A DNA stretch of 21,182 nt, taken from Priapulus caudatus (Eukaryota; Priapulida; Priapulimorpha; Priapulimorphida; Priapulidae). The position numbers were made by a program, and so were the translations under genes. Below the pieces are notes generated by a model. It saw only the letters and a list, made by a program, of their open reading frames with translations, searched no databases and had not been told where the DNA came from. This document shows positions 16,884-21,182 of this stretch, in pieces. Each line of letters starts with the position of its first letter. Position 1 is the first letter of the stretch. The stretch spans positions 28,913 to 50,094 of the forward strand of contig NW_014579024.1 of the NCBI RefSeq assembly GCF_000485595.1, read 5' to 3'.

Positions 16884-19800
16884 CTACCGCATCGTTTCAC
16901 AACTGGGCTTCTTCTTCTTCTTCTTNTTTGATGTTAATAACGAGTCGGCCCCGTCTGATTGGCAGTTCTTCATGATTGATAGAGGCTCCATGTTAGACAG
17001 TACTATGATGTTCTTTAACGCACTGCTAACCTGTTCAGCCGTTGGGTTGAAGGAATGGCCACTCTTCGCCCTTACAGTTGAAAAGAGATTCTGAAAAAAT
17101 GTGCATTTAAAAATGAAATAAAGTTCTCATAAAATTTATTTTGTATTATTAAGCTCACTACAGTTAATTTACATTTCCGTTTATTGATAACAGCCAAACA
17201 TTTCTATTGAAAAATATGTATCAAAGTTCATGCAGCCATTTCGAATTGGATGTCGCCATTAATGGGAAATTACGTGCCTCAATGCAGTCCTGGTTGAATC
17301 GACTGGTAAAAACCATCGTAAAACCCTCATCCAGCAGCTCCCTGGTTAGTCTGACAACTGCACGAATAGAGTTGACCAGGCCCCATTGGAATGGCAGTAC
17401 CTTTCCAAAACTCCAAGACTTGGTCCAGGAAATGGATTCCTCAAGAAACTGTTAGTAACAGGTATTTAAATTAACACTACTTCTAAAAGTCTGTTAATAT
17501 CATTTTACCAACTAATATTTAGCACCCTAATTTTAGTATTTCCTATAAGTTATTTCCATTATTTTCATTTAAACAGTAAAAATGCATCAAATACCTTAAA
17601 CTCCTCTGAAGTTACAGAAGAGAGGGGTTTGGAACTTTTCCGATTCACATGCAATGTTCTGGAATTCAATATATCGAAGAGTTTGTCTACTCTTTCAAGA
17701 AATGCACTTGTTTGCATGGCTGTAGCTGCCAGTAGGCCTACAGATGCATATGTATGAAGACCTGTATCAGAAAACTTCATATTAGGCAATTTTAGGTCCC
17801 CTACCAGAAACCAGAGGGAGTGTCTCATAGAAAGTTATTCAATAATATGCTTGTTTTATTATGCATGTGTGTACATGTTATGCATGCATGTTCTTGTGAA
17901 TGCACATTTCGAAAAATATTCACTGTTATATATTACTAATTGTAATAATATGACACATCTGATCTTTATATGTACCTGCAGCCACTGTGTGAGACAAGAC
18001 CTGAACGGCCATCCTCACATTCTGTTTCTTGAACAGGCCAGGGTTGAGGTGCACATCCGTCAGCTTTGGTGCAAGACGCAGGCTCTGGCTCTTGTCTAAG
18101 TTGTAGAACTCTACAACGTCTTGCCAGCTGGCCTCTACTCTTCCATTGACCTAATACATTTATTGTGTTGTTTTATATTGCATATATATGGTCATTTAAC
18201 CTTAGATAAAGGTGCTGTAGTAATAATTTTATAACAGGAAGAAATATAGCTGAAGAATTCGGATATATAAAAATATATTTGACATTATCATAAAATACCT
18301 TAACAAAGAGATTTTTCCGGAAGTTGTTCCGGAGACTCTTGAAAAGGTGTGGGATGTCGAATATCACCAGATAATTCCTTCCACTTAGCTCTATGGAAGG
18401 GTTATTCTTTGTCATGCCAAGGCATGATAGTGCTGCACGATTCGTTGGTCCCTGATCACACACAACTGCTCTCACCTGTCAAAAAAAAGCTTTTCCAATT
18501 GAGCAGTTTAATAACATAATATAAAACGTTACATAGGTTCTATGTATATAAACTTTCTATGTTTATTATCTTGTTATTTAAGGCATGTAAGAAATTTTTG
18601 TAGTAAATACATACCTTCAATCCCAATGCTTCCAATTTTTTAACTGACAGCAGTATGTGTCGCTGCAAACTTTTCGATCTTACTGTTGTGCCGACAAATT
18701 GAAATCCAATCACCTGGCAGCAAGAATAAAAATAATCTGTTTATATAACATGGGAGGTGATGCACAGAAAATAAAAATCCTGATAAATAGCAATCAATCT
18801 TCATATGCAACTTACAATCAATTAATAGTCAATAGATTACCTGCTTCCAGTTCGAACATAATCCTCTAGCCATGAATACGAGGACATGCTTAGCACATGT
18901 TCCATCTTCTGCCAATCCTGATACACGATCTCGGTGTCTGTTGTACTGTACAAATTCTTTAATTGACATTTCGTCAAAAACTAACGTGCAGTTGCGATGC
19001 TTTTCTTCAAGCTGACTAACTCGCACTTGCAATATTTTGTCGTATGCACCGGACAGGATTCCTGGCTGCAATACAATGATAAGTGATTGGAGGTTTACGT
19101 ACCTGGGTATAATTGTCAGTTGTTTTAAATTCTGTCATGGGCTTGACAATTACATTGCCAATAGGTAGCTGTTTTGCACAAAATCTCTTAATAGTAAGGT
19201 ACAGCTATTCATATTTTAATCAAAAATTGACATTTTAATGATTGCTTAACATTATTACATTTTAATGTGTAAAAGGTATACCTCAAAAGTACCAACGATA
19301 TTGCGAAGGAATCTGAACAGGGTAATCCGAGATGGCAAGTGGAGCAATCTGGCTATCTCCCTGTACGCTGAAGGGCTTCGGTAATAAATGCCGAGGCACA
19401 ACAACTTAACAGCTTTATTCCACCTTCCAATCTTCCTTCTGCACTTTGAGTTCAGAATTTGGCATTTCAGCAATGTGACCTATAATTAAAATTATATAAT
19501 TAAAAAATAATGCGGATGACAAAAACAAATACTAGTAACAGAATTTATGTTTAATATGCTAACATATCACTTACCTGCTCCTTTGACAAAAACTGACTGG
19601 CCTGTTGCAATACATTTTCTGTTGATGGGTGCGATTTTCTCTGACCTAAATGAGAGAAATTCACCTCTTAAATACACTGTTAAAATTATTGTGCATTATA
19701 ATTTACTAAACGAGCATGTCACATTTGCCCACATGTCGCAGTCAACTCTAGTTCTTTATCAATTTTATTAATCTCTACCTGTAACAAGCTGCATACATAA

Positions 19801-20568
19801 GCTATGCCATAGGTTTGTTAACATGATTGAAAATATAAAGCACCTACGTAGTTCCTTTACTTTAGCACGTAACTTCGATATTTTTGATTGCAGTCCTCTA
19901 ATCACTTTTTTGCAACTACAGCAAGACTTGTCCTGCTTTGCACTTCTTGACATATCCTATACACAAAACGTGTAATATGTATCAATAAATATAACTTAAG
20001 CTATATAATTGTACATCGATCCACACCTCATAATATTTATTTATTTAAAAGCCTGTATATAATTATATTGCCAATTCAAAACAATAGGCTATGAGCCATG
20101 TATAACAGCACAACGGGTGGAAACTGTAGATATGTTCTACCTCATCAGGGACTGGGACAAGGGACTCCACAGATGCAGAAGGAAGTGGATCGACCTTGGC
20201 TCGTTTAGGAGGATGCCGGAGAGGTGTTGTTAGCGGCGGTGGATTTGGGATATCGAATAGAGTGGGAACTGCATTCCAGTTGAGACGATTCTTTTCCTCC
20301 TACACATGCATGTATAGATAGTGTACAATAAAATGGTGTTTAGTATGTGTATAAGTGTTACTTATTCGCTTGAGCTGGCACTTCGGCTTGTTTATTATTT
20401 AAATTCTGCTACTAATACTGTAATTAGTGAATGTGGAGACTTACATTTGTGAATTGATTATCTTCAAAATGTAAACTGCACATTCGGTAGTACATGTTCA
20501 GCTGAGATGCCTTGCGCGTTAAGAAGTGCTTGTCGCCTCTTCTTAAATTTACTTGCCATTTTTTGCAC
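16884..20568 (-). CDS. P-element/THAP9-like transposase, 12 exons
   Basis: Minus-strand exons: 20568-20445, 20299-20141, 19956-19848, 19645-19575, 19479-19282, 19065-18841, 18713-18615, 18475-18299, 18150-17976, 17761-17595, 17448-17278, 17090-16884. All use GT-AG except one GC-AG (donor GAG|GCACGT at 17277). Every phase joins and no stop occurs over about 620 codons. Domains: second half of a THAP DNA-binding domain (CKKW, MCSLHF, AVPTLFDIP), a coiled coil (exon 3), a helix-rich region (LGIYYRSPSAY, HLPSRITLFRFL), then the RNase H-like core. Catalytic candidates: Asp in VFDEMSIKE (exon 6), Asp in VVCDQGPTN (exon 8), Glu in RFNQDCIE (exon 11). FDIPHLFKSLRNN and FLERVDKLFDILNSR are family hallmarks. 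The first THAP exon, with the Cys-x-Cys pair and start, is not found. The C-terminus runs through a Lys tract with an ambiguous base (16926). Either an intact transposon or a domesticated gene. Confidence 0.88.
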
Positions 20569-20990
20569 CTGTTAACAGGAATAAGGAATAACAGGTAAAA
20601 AACTAATACTAAACATGTTATAGAACACCAACACGAAGGAGAATAGTGTAAAACTCGGTCCTTTCGCCTTAGGGAGGTCTCACTAAATTTAAAGTGACTT
20701 GGGAGGCGTATCAAACACGCCTGTATCATACATTATGTGCTACATTATATGTTCCGATTTACTACACTAACGTGGTGAGTAGGCCACTAGCGGCCGTTAT
20801 GAGCAAACGCGGTTATGTAGCACAATGTGTTAGCTCTACTTTGTAATAATGTTACAGTAGTGCAGTAGATGGTCTTTGTATGCAGTTATTCATTTATTTT
20901 GTAGCAAATAAATCGTCTACATATTTGAGTTTAGTAGGAAGAATATTGAAATGGATAATGAGATAAATGTATATAAATAGAAAAAACAAA
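20569..20990. other. Intron and upstream sequence of the THAP9-like gene
   Basis: The THAP exon at 20568 needs a preceding exon ending in phase 2. The minus strand at about 20710-20640 is open and reads IRLPSHFKFSETSLRRK, which has the character of the middle of a THAP domain. However, no upstream Cys pair, start codon or clean donor is visible, so I do not include it. The true first exon may be in here or beyond the window. Confidence 0.3.
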
Positions 20991-21014
20991 ACAGCGGGAA
21001 ATTAATATTAACTG

Positions 21015-21063
21015 CAGAGACTCGAACACCCGCCCTTTCATTCTATAGCTAAACGCTTGTAGC
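21015..21063 (-). ncRNA. tRNA-like fragment, possible SINE
   Basis: On the minus strand GGTGTTCGAGTCTC (21030-21017) resembles a RNA polymerase III B-box and T-arm, preceded by sequence that could be a degenerate anticodon arm (TAGCTATAGAATG). No A-box or acceptor pairing is clear. Probably the 3' part of a tRNA-derived repeat. Confidence 0.35.
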
Positions 21064-21182
21064 AGGTTTATGTTTTGTATGTTGTTGGATTGAGCAGTAG
21101 TTCAATATAATTAATAATAATAATATTTATCATTACCATTAATAATTATCACGTGTCACGGAAATAATTTGCATGTAATTTA

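Overview
The window is eukaryotic and almost certainly from an invertebrate metazoan. It has spliceosomal introns, degenerate Ty3/gypsy elements primed by metazoan-type tRNAs, a Helitron helicase, a DUF4371/ZMYM1-like hAT-related gene, a P-element/THAP9-like transposase gene, a SPOP-type BTB exon and tRNA-derived repeats. No bacterial signal is present. The phylum cannot be fixed from the sequence. Most of the window is transposable-element debris; nearly every recognisable coding unit is on the minus strand.

Layout. 1-1500: AT-rich sequence, a diverged copy (A) of a coding-like repeat, and a short duplicated segment. 1501-1950: plus-strand Ty3/gypsy LTR (TATA box, AATAAA, TGT...ACA ends), a tRNA-Leu primer-binding site and a broken gag start. 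2225-3585: copies B and C of the coding-like repeat, with a faint piggyBac-like look. 3581-5760: second gypsy element on the minus strand, with traces of LTR ends, a tRNA-Ser primer-binding site, a long leader and a frameshifted gag whose C-terminal end runs into a 54-bp minisatellite. 5757-6464: GC-rich ORF of unknown function. 6737-7470: the same 54-bp minisatellite again, now cutting a Helitron helicase C-terminus. 8343-8702: tRNA-like sequence split by a 284-bp inverted-repeat element with a perfect 11-bp target-site duplication. 9991-10196: BTB exon, frameshifted. 10310-11248: truncated DUF4371 gene with a TTF-type zinc finger.

11626-16156: remains of one long gene of a family I recognise as a recurrent, uncharacterised, TE-like invertebrate family. 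It has several nonsense codons, frameshifts and a 208-bp GC-AG intron. A 480-bp solo LTR sits inside one exon; it is bounded by CAAG duplications, and taking it out with one CAAG makes the two halves continuous in one frame. 16213-16618: about 2.4 copies of a ~172-bp tandem repeat, each with a perfect AGGTCA inverted repeat spaced by 1 bp. 16884-20568: a 12-exon P-element/THAP9-like transposase gene. Its exon phases all agree and no stop interrupts it, so it is the only apparently intact gene here.

The genes do not form a pathway. The window reads as nested insertions, with the P-element-like gene as the best candidate for something still functional or domesticated.
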